Of a stretch of DNA of 64,000 bases, positions 35,566 to 45,317 are shown in pieces. Under the pieces are notes generated by a model that saw only the letters and a list, made by a program, of their open reading frames with translations, was not told the DNA's origin and did no database searches. Position 1 is the first letter of the stretch; each line of letters opens with the position of its first letter. Origin of the DNA: HLUCCA09 sp039822045 (lineage in GTDB: Bacteria > Pseudomonadota > Alphaproteobacteria > Rhodobacterales > Rhodobacteraceae); NCBI GenBank assembly GCA_039822045.1, contig JBCBMY010000020.1:1-64000 (forward strand). Direction: 5' to 3'. The translations under genes were made by a program, and so were the position numbers.

Positions 35566-36609
35566 TCAGGACCCAAGCCGCGCCGCCGCCCACGCGCCGG
35601 CATCCGCCACCACCGGGTCCTGCTCGTGCGCAAGGGCCCGCGCAACCGGGGCCAGCTGCGCCCGTCCCGAATTGCCGATCGCATAGGCCACATTGCGCAC
35701 GAAGCGCCCGCGCCCGATCCGCTTGATCGGGCTGCCCGAGAACATCTCGCGAAACCCGGCATCGTCGAGCCGCGCCAGCGCATCGAGGCGCGGCGCGTCC
35801 AGCCCGCCCCGTGCGGCATACCGCATCTCCCGCGCCTCGACCGCGAACTTATTCCAGGGGCAGACGGCCAGGCAATCGTCACAGCCATAGATCCGGTTGC
35901 CGAGCTTCGGGCGCAGCGCCTCGTCAACCGGCCCCTTATGCTCAATCGTCAGATAGCTGATGCAGCGCCGCGCATCGAGCTGGTAGGGCGCCGGGAACGC
36001 CTCGGTCGGGCACACATCCAGGCACGCCCGGCAGCTCCCGCAATGGTCCACCTCCGCGGCGTCCGGCTCCAGCACAGCGGTGGTAAAAATCGCCCCGAGG
36101 AACACCCAGTTTCCAATGCCGCGGCCCAAGAGGTTCGTGTGCTTGCCCTGCCAGCCGAGCCCCGCCGCCTGCGCAAGCGGCTTCTCGGCCACGGGTGCCG
36201 TGTCGACGAACACCTTCACCTCGACGCCCGCCTCGGCCACCAGCCACCGCGCCACCCGCTTCAGCCGTTTCTTGACCAGGTCGTGATAGTCCTTGCCGCG
36301 GGCATAAACGCTCACCGTGCCCAGGTCCGGCTCCGTCAGGGTCGCCAGCGGGTCGCTCGTGGGCGCGTAGCTTTCGGCGAGCATCACGATGGAGCGCACC
36401 TCCGGCCAGAGCACGCGCGGATCTCCGCGCCAGTCCAGCCGCTCGGCCATCCAGCCCATCTGGCCATGCCAGCCCTTGTCCACAAAAGCCCTCAGGCGTC
36501 GGGGCACTTCCGGCACGGCATCGGGCGCGCACACGCCCATTGCGGCAAATCCCGCAGCCTCGGCCTCTGCCGCCAGCCGCGCTTTCAACCCGGTCTCCCC
36601 GCCGCTCAC
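35566..36609 (-). CDS. queG: Epoxyqueuosine reductase QueG
   Basis: QueG performs the last step of queuosine tRNA modification, reducing epoxyqueuosine with cobalamin and two 4Fe-4S clusters. Cluster motifs are CGSCRACLDVCPTEAF and YGCDDCLAVCPWN, with the single Cys in RRCISYLTIEHKG. GWQGKHTNLL and VFVDTAPVAEK are conserved active-site segments. I start at GTG 36609, which overlaps the upstream stop as GTGA (347 residues); no ATG near gives the family N-terminus. The C-terminal HEAT-like part is short. Confidence 0.93.
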   Translation of the reverse strand: MSGGETGLKARLAAEAEAAGFAAMGVCAPDAVPEVPRRLRAFVDKGWHGQMGWMAERLDWRGDPRVLWPEVRSIVMLAESYAPTSDPLATLTEPDLGTVSVYARGKDYHDLVKKRLKRVARWLVAEAGVEVKVFVDTAPVAEKPLAQAAGLGWQGKHTNLLGRGIGNWVFLGAIFTTAVLEPDAAEVDHCGSCRACLDVCPTEAFPAPYQLDARRCISYLTIEHKGPVDEALRPKLGNRIYGCDDCLAVCPWNKFAVEAREMRYAARGGLDAPRLDALARLDDAGFREMFSGSPIKRIGRGRFVRNVAYAIGNSGRAQLAPVARALAHEQDPVVADAGAWAAARLGS

Positions 36610-37103
36610 CAGCCCGCCTTGGTCCCAGACACATAGTGGGCCGCATCCGTCACCGCCGGCAGCCCGGTCTCCTCTTTCAGCCAGCACATCTGCCGTTTGC
36701 CCTCATCGGGATGGGTCGACTGCGAAAAGGTGAAGGTCTGGCACCGCGCCTCGGCCTCGCAGGTCGACACGCACTCCTGCAGGCTCCGCATCCGGCGCGA
36801 GGAATAGTCGCCGCCATGCAGTTCAACATGCGCCCGCACCTCCATCACGTCGCTCTGTGCGTCGCTGTCGCGCCGGGCAAGCTCTGCCCGATCCTCTTCG
36901 GTCAGCAGCCAGCCATCGTCCGCCCCCGCCGATTTGACCGCCGACAACAAGGTCTCGGCACCGCCCCCGCCAAGGCCCAGAAGCCGCTTGATCTCGCTCC
37001 GAAACGACAGGCCGACGGCCGTCGCGATGCCGCCGCCCACGACTGCGCCACCGAGTGCGAAGAGGGCGCTTCGCCGACTGATGACCCGGGGGCTGTCACT
37101 CAT
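36606..37103 (-). CDS. Exported protein with Tat-like signal and PAN domain
   Basis: A 165-residue protein. The N-terminus VISRRSALFALGGAVVGGGIA resembles a twin-arginine signal or anchor. Residues about 92-163 match the PAN/Apple-like pattern: GGDYSSRRM, LQECVSTCEAEARCQTFTFS, MCWLKEE and HYVSGTK, with four Cys (110, 114, 121, 139) placed for two disulfides. PAN domains bind proteins or carbohydrates. It lies 13 bases after the GMC oxidoreductase gene and its stop overlaps the queG start (GTGA), so all three may be co-transcribed. Function unknown. Confidence 0.75.
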   Translation of the reverse strand: MSDSPRVISRRSALFALGGAVVGGGIATAVGLSFRSEIKRLLGLGGGGAETLLSAVKSAGADDGWLLTEEDRAELARRDSDAQSDVMEVRAHVELHGGDYSSRRMRSLQECVSTCEAEARCQTFTFSQSTHPDEGKRQMCWLKEETGLPAVTDAAHYVSGTKAGW

Positions 37104-37116
37104 CGTGCGTGTCCTC

Positions 37117-38502
37117 TCATGCCTGACCGGACAGATGATCGCCCAGCCGCGCGGCCAGCGCCATCAGGTTCAATGTCGGATTGGCATAGCCGCCTGTGGT
37201 GAAGACCGACGAGCCCGCAACGAACAGGTTGCGATAGCCGTGCACGCGGCAATCAGCATCCACCACGCTTGTGCGCGGGTCGGTGCCCATACGCGTCGTG
37301 CCCATCGTGTGGCCGCCGCCCTCGACCTCGCGCACCAGCGCCCGGTTCAACACCCGCACCCGGCCGCGCCCCGACGCCAGAAGGCTGTCGTTCAAGAGCT
37401 CCAGGCACCGGTCCACCGCGCGAAACGCCCCGGCATCCACATGGCACATGGCCCTGAGCCGCGGCATGCCCGCCGGGTCCCGCCCCTCGGCGATCCGCAC
37501 CCGGTTCTCGGGGTCGGGCAGCATGTCGGACTTCGCGGTCACCGCAAAGGCATGCGCGCCCTCTCCCAGCCGCTCGGCCACGAAGGTCTCCACCGGGTCG
37601 CTCTCGCTGATGGCCGAGGGCGACAGTTCCAGCGACACATCGTGCCGCCCGCCGAGCGCCGCGTATCCCGCCTCATCGGGCTCGATCGCCTCGATTCCGT
37701 CGCCAAAGCTCGCCGGAGTCGCCGGCAGTCGCAGATCGGCCGAGGCCACGAGGCGCCCGCAATTGTGGTAGGTGGGATGCTCCATCAGATAGCGGCCCAC
37801 CTGGTCGGTCTCATTGCCCACCGCGGCGCTCTCGCCATCGGTCGAGTTGAGCAGGATCTGTGGGTTGCCCATGCCGCCGGCCGCCAAGATCACTGACTGC
37901 CCGGGTTGCAGCGCCACGTCGCGCACACCCTGCCCCGTCACGTACAGCGAAACGCCGATGATCGACCGACGATCCGCCGCCGGCCGAACCGCACAGACGG
38001 TGGTGCCCACGGCAATGTCGACCCCTGGCATGCCTTCCAGCAGCTCCGGCTCGAACGCGAGGTTCAGCACAGCGCCGATTGAGACCGGCCGAAAGGTGAA
38101 CCCGTCGATGAAGGGCGCCGTGTAATGCGCCGCCGCCCTCGGCCGCCGCAACAGCTCCATCGCGTAATCGAGGTAAGGGTCCAGATCGGTGCGCCCGATC
38201 GGCCAGTCCCGCAGGTTGCGCTCAGACAAGGGCACGACCCATCCAGCCCAGGCCGCCGAACTGCCACCCAGCGCGCGGATCCAGTGCGTGGGCCAGTAAG
38301 AGCCATCGAAATGCCCGCGCCCGTACATGCCCGTAAAGCGCGCATGGAGATCGGCATCAAACTCAGACGGCCCGGATTCAAGGATCAGGGCACGCCGCCC
38401 CGCCGCTGAGAGCCGCCGCGCCAGCGCATAGGCCGCCAGCCCCGATCCCGCGATCAGGAACTCGTAGCGATCGAAAGTCAGGCCATCAATGTCGACGCGC
38501 AT
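37117..38502 (-). CDS. GMC-family FAD-dependent oxidoreductase
   Basis: From ATG 38502 (MRVDIDGLTFDRYEFLIAGS) the protein has 461 residues. The N-terminus has the FAD-binding GSGLAAYALARRL with Glu at the end of strand two (LILESG). ALGGSSAAWAGWV and AAGGMGNPQILLNS are further FAD contacts. The C-terminal GMC domain is clear: HTMGTTRMG, VVDADCRVHGYRNLFVAGSS and GYANPTLNLMALAARLGDHL. No signal peptide is visible. Substrates of the family are alcohols, sugars or sterols; none can be assigned. A PAN-domain protein gene follows. Confidence 0.88.
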   Translation of the reverse strand: MRVDIDGLTFDRYEFLIAGSGLAAYALARRLSAAGRRALILESGPSEFDADLHARFTGMYGRGHFDGSYWPTHWIRALGGSSAAWAGWVVPLSERNLRDWPIGRTDLDPYLDYAMELLRRPRAAAHYTAPFIDGFTFRPVSIGAVLNLAFEPELLEGMPGVDIAVGTTVCAVRPAADRRSIIGVSLYVTGQGVRDVALQPGQSVILAAGGMGNPQILLNSTDGESAAVGNETDQVGRYLMEHPTYHNCGRLVASADLRLPATPASFGDGIEAIEPDEAGYAALGGRHDVSLELSPSAISESDPVETFVAERLGEGAHAFAVTAKSDMLPDPENRVRIAEGRDPAGMPRLRAMCHVDAGAFRAVDRCLELLNDSLLASGRGRVRVLNRALVREVEGGGHTMGTTRMGTDPRTSVVDADCRVHGYRNLFVAGSSVFTTGGYANPTLNLMALAARLGDHLSGQA

Positions 38503-38546
38503 GGTCCTTCCCCTTGTCCTGACGTCGGGCCAGTGGCCGGCGCGGC

Positions 38547-39209
38547 TCAGAAGTCCAGATCGGCGTAGTGCGCCGGCGGCGGGAAGCCGGGCACCTGGTC
38601 GGCCAGCAGCCCCCGGAACGCCGGCCGCGACTTGATCTTGGCGTACCAGTCCTTGACGTTCACACTCCGGTGCCAGTCGATGTCCGAGATATAGTCCAGC
38701 GCCGACAGATGCGCCGCCGCCGAGAAGTCCGCCAGGGTCATCACGTCGCCGGCCAGCCACCGCCGCTGGTCGAGCAGCCAGTGCATATAGTCGAGGTGGA
38801 ACTTCACCGCCTTGGCCCCCGCCTTCACGTTGCGGCTGTCGGGAAAGCCCTCTTTCGAGATCTTCTTGTTCACCCGCTCATAAAGCAGGTTTCGCGTCAC
38901 CTCGCTGTGGAACTTGTCGTCGAACCACGCGCAGAGCCGGCGCACCTCATAGCGCGCGTCGGCCCCCTTCGGCATCAGCGCCGGCTCGGGATGCGTTTCC
39001 TCCAGATACTCGCAGATCGCCTGCGCCTCGGGCATCATCCGCGCGCCCATCCGCAGCACGGGCACCTTGCCGGCCGGGTTGCGCCGCAGGAAATCGGGGT
39101 CGCGTTCCCAATAGCGTTCCTCGATCAGTTCCACCTCGATCTTCTTTTCCGCCAGCGCCAGCCGCACCTTGCGGCAGAACGGGGAAAGGGGAACGTGGTA
39201 GAGACGCAT
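38547..39209 (-). CDS. Glutathione S-transferase family protein
   Basis: A 220-residue GST-fold protein starting MRLYHVPLSPFCRKVRLALAEKK (an adjacent ATG at 39212 adds one Met). The thioredoxin-like domain has SPFCRKVR, NPAGKVPVLRMGARMMPEAQAICEYL (cis-Pro and glutathione-binding Glu-Ala/Ser region). The helical C-terminal domain contains MTLADFSAAAHLSALDYI. It is 44 bases upstream of the GMC gene on the same strand. Specific substrate unknown. Confidence 0.88.
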   Translation of the reverse strand: MRLYHVPLSPFCRKVRLALAEKKIEVELIEERYWERDPDFLRRNPAGKVPVLRMGARMMPEAQAICEYLEETHPEPALMPKGADARYEVRRLCAWFDDKFHSEVTRNLLYERVNKKISKEGFPDSRNVKAGAKAVKFHLDYMHWLLDQRRWLAGDVMTLADFSAAAHLSALDYISDIDWHRSVNVKDWYAKIKSRPAFRGLLADQVPGFPPPAHYADLDF

Positions 39210-39304
39210 CATGGGCTGGGTCCAGGGCTCGCGGGTCGGCAATCCGTCACCCAACCGTCATGGAGCGGTGGGCCGCGCAATTCAATCCCCTCGGCCCACG
39301 CCAC

Positions 39305-40081
39305 TCACCGGCTGAAGCAATCCGCCCGTCCATCGACCTCGATCGTCGCCGCCCCGTCCGCGATCGACGCCGCGCGCCCGCGAAGCCACGAGGTGGGGTT
39401 CGCGGCGTCTCGCGCTTTGGGGTTGGGCAGAACGGACGCAAGACGCGCCGCCTGCGTGGCCGACAGGTTGGCTGCCGACACCCCGAAATAGTCTTGCGCC
39501 GCGGCCTCAACCCCAAACACTCCTTCGTCGAATTCGGCCACGTTGAGGTATACCTCCAAGATCCGCCGCTTCGACCAGACAAGCTCGACCGCGGGCGTCA
39601 GCACCGCCTCGAACGCCTTCCGCACCCAACTCCGCCCCTGCCACAGGAACACGTTCTTCACGGTCTGCTGGCTGATGGTCGAGGCCCCGCGGTTGGCCCC
39701 CTCCTCCAGCGCGATGCGGATCGCCGCCATGTCGAACCCCCAATGGCGGCAGAAATTCGCGTCCTCCGCCGCCACGACCGAGCGCGCCATCACGGGGGCG
39801 ATCTGCTCCATCGGAACCCAGTCGCGCGAGATACTGCCCAGACGAACCCGTTCCGACAGGATCGTGTGGGTGGTCGGCGGGTTCACCACGGCGAACAGGC
39901 AGACAATCGCGGTCAACAGAACGGCCGGCACCAGCACAATCCAGCGCATTGCCCGGCGCAGCCATCGCGCCAAGGCAACAAGCGGCCGCGGGCGGCGCCA
40001 CCGCACCGCCCTCTCGACCGAAGATTTGCCCTTCGCGGATCTCTTCCGCGACCGGCTCGATTTCGTTGCCTGTTTCGCCAC
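39305..40081 (-). CDS. mtgA: Monofunctional peptidoglycan glycosyltransferase
   Basis: MtgA polymerises lipid II into glycan strands. The 258-residue protein has a very basic N-terminus, one membrane helix (IVLVPAVLLTAIVCLFAVV) and a GT51 domain: VVAAEDANFCRHWGFD with the catalytic Glu, GASTISQQTVKNVFLW, KRRILEVYLNVAEFDEGVFGVEAAAQDYFG. The catalytic-site motif E-D-x-x-F-x-x-H is changed to EDANFCRHWG, still with the Glu and His. No transpeptidase domain follows. Confidence 0.95.
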   Translation of the reverse strand: MAKQATKSSRSRKRSAKGKSSVERAVRWRRPRPLVALARWLRRAMRWIVLVPAVLLTAIVCLFAVVNPPTTHTILSERVRLGSISRDWVPMEQIAPVMARSVVAAEDANFCRHWGFDMAAIRIALEEGANRGASTISQQTVKNVFLWQGRSWVRKAFEAVLTPAVELVWSKRRILEVYLNVAEFDEGVFGVEAAAQDYFGVSAANLSATQAARLASVLPNPKARDAANPTSWLRGRAASIADGAATIEVDGRADCFSR

Positions 40082-40302
40082 GCCCGCCTTCTAGCGAAGC
40101 TCACGCGTCCTGATAAGCCGCGATGCAACGGAACGTGCCGGTTCAGTTGCCCTGTGTTGGCATAATCGAACAACACACACTGTCCGATGGTTTCTGAGGC
40201 GGCCCGCGGTCCACAGATCCGCGTCCCGCGCCGGCCCAAGCCTGCAATGCCGCGCCTCTTATCCCGCAACACGACTCAACCCACCCCGACGGGCAGGCGG
40301 CC

Positions 40303-43300
40303 TCATTCCGCCGGCACGGCCTCTTTCTCGATCCCGAGCGGATGGGGCAGCTTGCCGAGCATCTCCTTCGGGCAAACCTGCAGGAAGTGCGCGCGTTCGA
40401 TGTCCCAATGCTGCAGGATATCGGCCGCACGCCGGCTTCCCGTCTCTTCAAGGTGCCGCACGATCAGGCCCTTCAAGTCGGCCTCCCAATAGGGCTCGGC
40501 GAGCGGGCCGGCCACCAGCGTCTCCATGTTCATCATTGCCGGCGCAAGGCCCTCGGGATCGTGCAGATAGGCCATCCCGCCCGTCATACCGGCCCCGAAA
40601 TTGGCCCCGATTTCTCCCAGGATCACGGCAACGCCCCCAGTCATGTACTCGCACCCGTTCGAGCCGCAGCCTTCCACCACCACCTTGGCGCCTGAGTTCC
40701 GCACCGCAAACCGCTCGCCGGCCCGCCCTGCGGCAAACAGAAAGCCGTCGGTCGCGCCATAAAGAACAGTGTTGCCGATGATGACGTTGTCGTGCGCCAC
40801 CAGCGGCGAGGCCATCGGCGGGCGCACCACGATCGTGCCGCCCGACAGGCCCTTGCCGACATAGTCGTTGGCATCGCCGGCCACCTCGAGCTTCAGCCCC
40901 GGCGCCGCAAACGCCCCGAGCGACTGCCCCGCCGACCCTGTCAGCTTCACATGCAGATGGTCGGGCTGCAGGCCGTTCCGCATCCCGAACCGCTGCACGA
41001 TATGGCTCGACGTGCGCGTTCCGATCGTCCGCAGCGTGTTCTGCACGGCATAGCTCACCTGCATCTTCTCGCCGTCCTCCAGGAAGCGCGCCGCATCCTT
41101 GACGATTTCCGCATCGAGCGTGTCGCGCACCGTGTTACGCGGCTTATCGCGGTCGAAGGTCAGGCTCTCGGCCCCATCCACCGTGATCAGCATCGGGTTG
41201 AGGTCGAGGTCGTCTAGATGGGCCGATCCGCGAGATACCTGCGTGAGCAGATCCGCCCGCCCGACCACATCCGACAGTGACCGCGCGCCGATCGAGGCCA
41301 GAATCTCGCGCACCTCGGTCGCGTAGAAGGTGATGAGGTTCACCACCTTGTCGGCATCGCCCGTAAACTTCGCCCGCAGCCGCTCGTCCTGCGTACACAC
41401 GCCCACAGGGCACGTGTTCGACTGGCATTGCCGCACCATGATACAGCCCATGGCGATCAGGGCCGCCGTGCCGATCCCGTACTCCTCGGCGCCCATCATC
41501 GCGGCCATGACGATGTCGCGTCCCGTGCGCAGACCGCCATCCGTCCGCAAGGTGATCCGTTCGCGGAGCTTGTTCATGGCCAGCACCTGATGCGCCTCGG
41601 TCAGGCCCATCTCCCACGGGAGGCCGGCATACTTGATCGACGTCGCCGGTGACGCTCCCGTACCACCGTTATGGCCCGAGATCAGGATCACGTCGGCCTC
41701 GGCCTTGGCCACGCCCGCCGCAATCGTGCCGACGCCCGACGAGGCGACGAGCTTCACCGTCACCTTGGCCCGTGGGTTGATCTGCTTGAGGTCATAGATC
41801 AGCTGCGCAAGGTCTTCGATGGAATAGATGTCGTGGTGCGGCGGCGGCGAGATCAGCGTGACGCCGGGCGTCGAATGCCTCAGCCGCGCGATCAGCTCGG
41901 TCACCTTCATCCCGGGCAGCTGGCCGCCCTCCCCAGGCTTGGCGCCCTGGGCAACCTTGATCTCCAGCTCCTCGCAATGGTTGAGGTATTCCGCCGTCAC
42001 ACCGAAGCGGCCCGAGGCGACTTGCTTGATCTTGGCCGACGGATTGTCGCCGTTGGCCTCGGGCACGAAATGCGCAGGATCCTCGCCGCCCTCGCCTGAA
42101 TCGGACTTCGCACCGATCCGGTTCATCGCGACGTTGAGCGTCTTGTGCGCCTCGGGGCTCAGCGCCCCAAGGGACATGCCCGGCGTCACGAACCGCTTCC
42201 GGATCGAGGTGATGCTCTCCACCTCCTCGATCGGGATCGGCTTGCCGAGCGCTTTGATGTCCAGAAGGTCGCGCAGGTGGATCGGCGGGTTCGCCCGCAT
42301 CTTGGCCGAGTATTGCTTCCAGATCTCATAGGACCCGCGAGCACAGGCGGTCTGCATCATGTGCATCGAGGTCGCTTCCCACGCATGGGTCTCGCCCGAC
42401 CGCCGCGCCTTGTAGAAGCCGCCAATGGGCAGAATATCGGTCCCGCCGCGCCAGCCGCGGGCGTGCACCTCTTCCACTTTCTTCTGGATGCCAGCCACGC
42501 CGATCCCCGAGATCCGGGAAATCATGCCGGGGAAATATTCCGCCGCCATCGCCCGGCCAAGGCCCACCGCCTCGAAGTTCAGCCCGCCCCTGTAAGACGA
42601 GATCACCGAAATCCCCATCTTCGACATGATCTTCAGAAGGCCCGCATCGATGGCCTTGCGGTAGCGCGCGACGGCCTCGGTCAGCGGCCCGTCCAACAGC
42701 CCGCGCTCGATCCGGTCGGCAAGCGAATCCTCGGCCAGATAGGCGTTTACCGTCGTCGCCCCACAGCCAATGAGCACGGCGAAATAGTGCGGGTCGATGC
42801 ACTCGGCCGCCCGCACGGTGAGCGAACAGAAGGTCCGCAGGCCCTGCCCCGTCAGCCCTGAATGGACGGCCGACGTCGCCAGGATCATCGGCATCGGCAC
42901 CCGGTCCGGGCCTTGATGCTGGTCGGTCAGGATGATGTGCCCCGCGCCCGAGCGCACGGCGTCCTCGGCCTCCTCGCGGATCCGGGCCAGCCCCTCGCGC
43001 AGCGCGTTGGGCCCTGCCCCCGCCGCGAAGGTACAGTCGATCTCAACCATCGGGCTGTCGAACGCCTCCACCAGCCGGTCGAACTGCGCGTTGCCCAGGA
43101 ACGGGCTGTCGAGCACGATGATCTCGGTCTGGCTGGAATCCTCGTCGAGCACGTTCTTGAGATTGCCGAAGCGCGTCTTCAGGCTCATCACGCGGTATTC
43201 GCGCAGACTGTCGATCGGCGGGTTCGTCACCTGGCTGAAGTTCTGCCGGAAGAAGTGGCTGAGCGGCCGATACTTCTCCGACAGCACCGCCGAGGGCGTG

Positions 43301-44841
43301 TCATCGCCCATCGACGCCAGCACCTCCTTGCCGTCCTCGGCCATGGGCGCCAGCACCTGCTCGAGCTCCTCCACCGAGTATCCGGCAGCGATCTGACGCT
43401 TGCGCAGCTCGCCCCCGGTAAAGAGGGGCGCTTCGGCGACGCCCGCCAAGGCGCCATCGAGCTCATTGATCTTGCTCACCCACGCGCCGAAGGGCTGTGA
43501 CGCGGCCAGCTTGTCCTTGATCTCGACATCGTGGAAGAGCTTGCCCTCCACCATGTCCACCGCGATCATCTGCCCGGGCCCAAGCGCTCCCTTCTCGACC
43601 ACGGTGCGCTCGTCGGTCGGCACCATCCCCACTTCGGAGCCGGCGATCAGCAGGCCCTCGCCCGTCACCACATAGCGCATGGGGCGCAGGCCATTGCGGT
43701 CGAGCCCGCCGCACACCCAGCGCCCGTCGGTCATCGCCAGAGCCGCCGGCCCGTCCCACGGCTCCATCACCGAATTCACATAGGAGTACATGTCGCGCCA
43801 GGCCTGCGGCAGCTCCACCGCCTGCTTCGACCAGCTCTCGGGCACCAGCATCGTCTTGGCCATCGGCGCATCGCGCCCTGCCCGCACCAGCACCTCGAAC
43901 ACCGAGTCGAGCGCCGCCGAGTCGCTCGAACCCTGGGCAATGATCGGCTTGATGTCGTCCGCCATCTCGCCGAACGCCGCCGAGGTCATGCGGATCTCGT
44001 GGCTCTTCATCCAGTTCACGTTGCCCTTCAGCGTGTTGATCTCGCCATTGTGGGCCAGCATCCGGAAGGGCTGCGCGAGCCACCATTGCGGGAACGTGTT
44101 GGTCGAATAGCGCTGGTGATAGATCGCGAACGCGCTCTCGAACCGCGCATCCATCAGGTCGGGGTAAAACTCGCCCACCTGCTCGGCCAGCATCATCCCC
44201 TTATAGATGATCGACCGGCACGACAGCGAGCAGACATAGAAATCGGGCACCCGCGCTGCCACCGCCGCTTTCTCGATCCGGCGACGGATAACATAGAGCT
44301 CCCGCTCGAACGTCTCCTCGTCGACGCCCTTGGAATTCGCGATCAGGATCTGCTCGATCTCCGGCCGGGTCGCGTTCGCCTTCTCGCCCAGCACCCCGAT
44401 ATTCGCGGGCACATGTCGCCAGCCATAAATGTAGTAGCCTTTGCGCAGGACCTCGGTCTCCACAATCGTCCGCGCCGTCTCCTGCGCGCCGAAGTCGGTG
44501 CGCGGCAGAAAGATCTGACCGACCGCGATCATGTGCTCCATGTCGGGCTCATGCCCGGTGCGCCGGATCTGGTCATAGAAAAACGGCACCGGGATCTGCA
44601 CGTGAATGCCCGCCCCGTCGCCCGTCTTGCCATCGGCGTCCACCGCGCCGCGGTGCCAGACGGCCTTCAGGGCATTGATCCCATCCTCCACCACCTTGCG
44701 ACTGGCCTTGCCGTCGATCGAAACCACAAGGCCCACCCCGCACGAGGCGTGCTCGTCGGCCTCGGAGTACATGCCGTTCTCGGCCATCCACGTGCGCTTG
44801 GCGGTCTCTGCGGCGGGCCAGCTGTCGTCGTAGATCGTCAT
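40303..44841 (-). CDS. gltB: Glutamate synthase (NADPH) large chain
   Basis: GltB combines glutamine and 2-oxoglutarate to two glutamates. The 1512-residue protein starts with a 33-residue propeptide before Cys34 (ASCGVGLVVS), the N-terminal nucleophile of the class-II glutaminase domain. The central and FMN-binding synthase domains follow (SGHNGGTGASPATS, FMN phosphate site), with the 3Fe-4S cysteines in MGCIMVRQCQSNTCPVGVCTQ (about 1130-1150), and a C-terminal GXGXG beta-helix. Its start overlaps the upstream Gfa-like gene by ATGA. gltD lies upstream of that operon rather than adjacent. Confidence 0.97.
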   Translation of the reverse strand: MTIYDDSWPAAETAKRTWMAENGMYSEADEHASCGVGLVVSIDGKASRKVVEDGINALKAVWHRGAVDADGKTGDGAGIHVQIPVPFFYDQIRRTGHEPDMEHMIAVGQIFLPRTDFGAQETARTIVETEVLRKGYYIYGWRHVPANIGVLGEKANATRPEIEQILIANSKGVDEETFERELYVIRRRIEKAAVAARVPDFYVCSLSCRSIIYKGMMLAEQVGEFYPDLMDARFESAFAIYHQRYSTNTFPQWWLAQPFRMLAHNGEINTLKGNVNWMKSHEIRMTSAAFGEMADDIKPIIAQGSSDSAALDSVFEVLVRAGRDAPMAKTMLVPESWSKQAVELPQAWRDMYSYVNSVMEPWDGPAALAMTDGRWVCGGLDRNGLRPMRYVVTGEGLLIAGSEVGMVPTDERTVVEKGALGPGQMIAVDMVEGKLFHDVEIKDKLAASQPFGAWVSKINELDGALAGVAEAPLFTGGELRKRQIAAGYSVEELEQVLAPMAEDGKEVLASMGDDTPSAVLSEKYRPLSHFFRQNFSQVTNPPIDSLREYRVMSLKTRFGNLKNVLDEDSSQTEIIVLDSPFLGNAQFDRLVEAFDSPMVEIDCTFAAGAGPNALREGLARIREEAEDAVRSGAGHIILTDQHQGPDRVPMPMILATSAVHSGLTGQGLRTFCSLTVRAAECIDPHYFAVLIGCGATTVNAYLAEDSLADRIERGLLDGPLTEAVARYRKAIDAGLLKIMSKMGISVISSYRGGLNFEAVGLGRAMAAEYFPGMISRISGIGVAGIQKKVEEVHARGWRGGTDILPIGGFYKARRSGETHAWEATSMHMMQTACARGSYEIWKQYSAKMRANPPIHLRDLLDIKALGKPIPIEEVESITSIRKRFVTPGMSLGALSPEAHKTLNVAMNRIGAKSDSGEGGEDPAHFVPEANGDNPSAKIKQVASGRFGVTAEYLNHCEELEIKVAQGAKPGEGGQLPGMKVTELIARLRHSTPGVTLISPPPHHDIYSIEDLAQLIYDLKQINPRAKVTVKLVASSGVGTIAAGVAKAEADVILISGHNGGTGASPATSIKYAGLPWEMGLTEAHQVLAMNKLRERITLRTDGGLRTGRDIVMAAMMGAEEYGIGTAALIAMGCIMVRQCQSNTCPVGVCTQDERLRAKFTGDADKVVNLITFYATEVREILASIGARSLSDVVGRADLLTQVSRGSAHLDDLDLNPMLITVDGAESLTFDRDKPRNTVRDTLDAEIVKDAARFLEDGEKMQVSYAVQNTLRTIGTRTSSHIVQRFGMRNGLQPDHLHVKLTGSAGQSLGAFAAPGLKLEVAGDANDYVGKGLSGGTIVVRPPMASPLVAHDNVIIGNTVLYGATDGFLFAAGRAGERFAVRNSGAKVVVEGCGSNGCEYMTGGVAVILGEIGANFGAGMTGGMAYLHDPEGLAPAMMNMETLVAGPLAEPYWEADLKGLIVRHLEETGSRRAADILQHWDIERAHFLQVCPKEMLGKLPHPLGIEKEAVPAE

Positions 44842-45317
44842 GGCAAATCCCCCTCGATGTGGCGGTTCTTCGTTTCGTACTCGGCGCGCGTCTTGCGCCG
44901 ATGGTCGCCGGCCAGCGGCGCATAGGCCGTGGCGCGGTCGGTGTAGATCTCCGAGATCAGCGGAAACTCCGCCGCCCCGTCAAAAAGCCCCGGCATCAGC
45001 TCATAGGGCGCATCGTCGGTATCGGTGTCTCGCAGCCACAGATGTGTCCCGCACCGCGGACAAAAGGCGCGTTCTGAAAAATGGGTGGAAGCATAGCGGG
45101 CCACCTCGCCGGTGACCGTCACCGCCGCCGGTTCCGCCTCGAAAGCCCCCCAGATCGTGCCGTTCCAGCGCTGGCACATGCGGCAATGGCAGACACCCAC
45201 CGCCCCCAGATGCGGGCCGGCCACGCGCACCGTCACGGCCCCGCACAGGCAATGGCCCTCCATCGCCTCCTCTCTGCGATACGCGTCCAGCCAGGAACGA
45301 TCGTTCGGCGCGTTCAT
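44838..45317 (-). CDS. Gfa-like (GFA/CENP-V) zinc protein, copy 1
   Basis: A 159-residue protein with the GFA fold: GHCLCGAVTVRV, CHCRMCQRWNGTIWG, FCPRCGTHLWLR, with the paired Cys residues that bind zinc. The family name comes from glutathione-formaldehyde adduct enzyme, but most members have no proven reaction. ATG 45317 overlaps the upstream stop (ATGA) and has GGAGG nine bases upstream; ATG 45263 (MEGHCLCGAV) is an alternative. It overlaps the gltB start by ATGA. Confidence 0.86.
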   Translation of the reverse strand: MNAPNDRSWLDAYRREEAMEGHCLCGAVTVRVAGPHLGAVGVCHCRMCQRWNGTIWGAFEAEPAAVTVTGEVARYASTHFSERAFCPRCGTHLWLRDTDTDDAPYELMPGLFDGAAEFPLISEIYTDRATAYAPLAGDHRRKTRAEYETKNRHIEGDLP

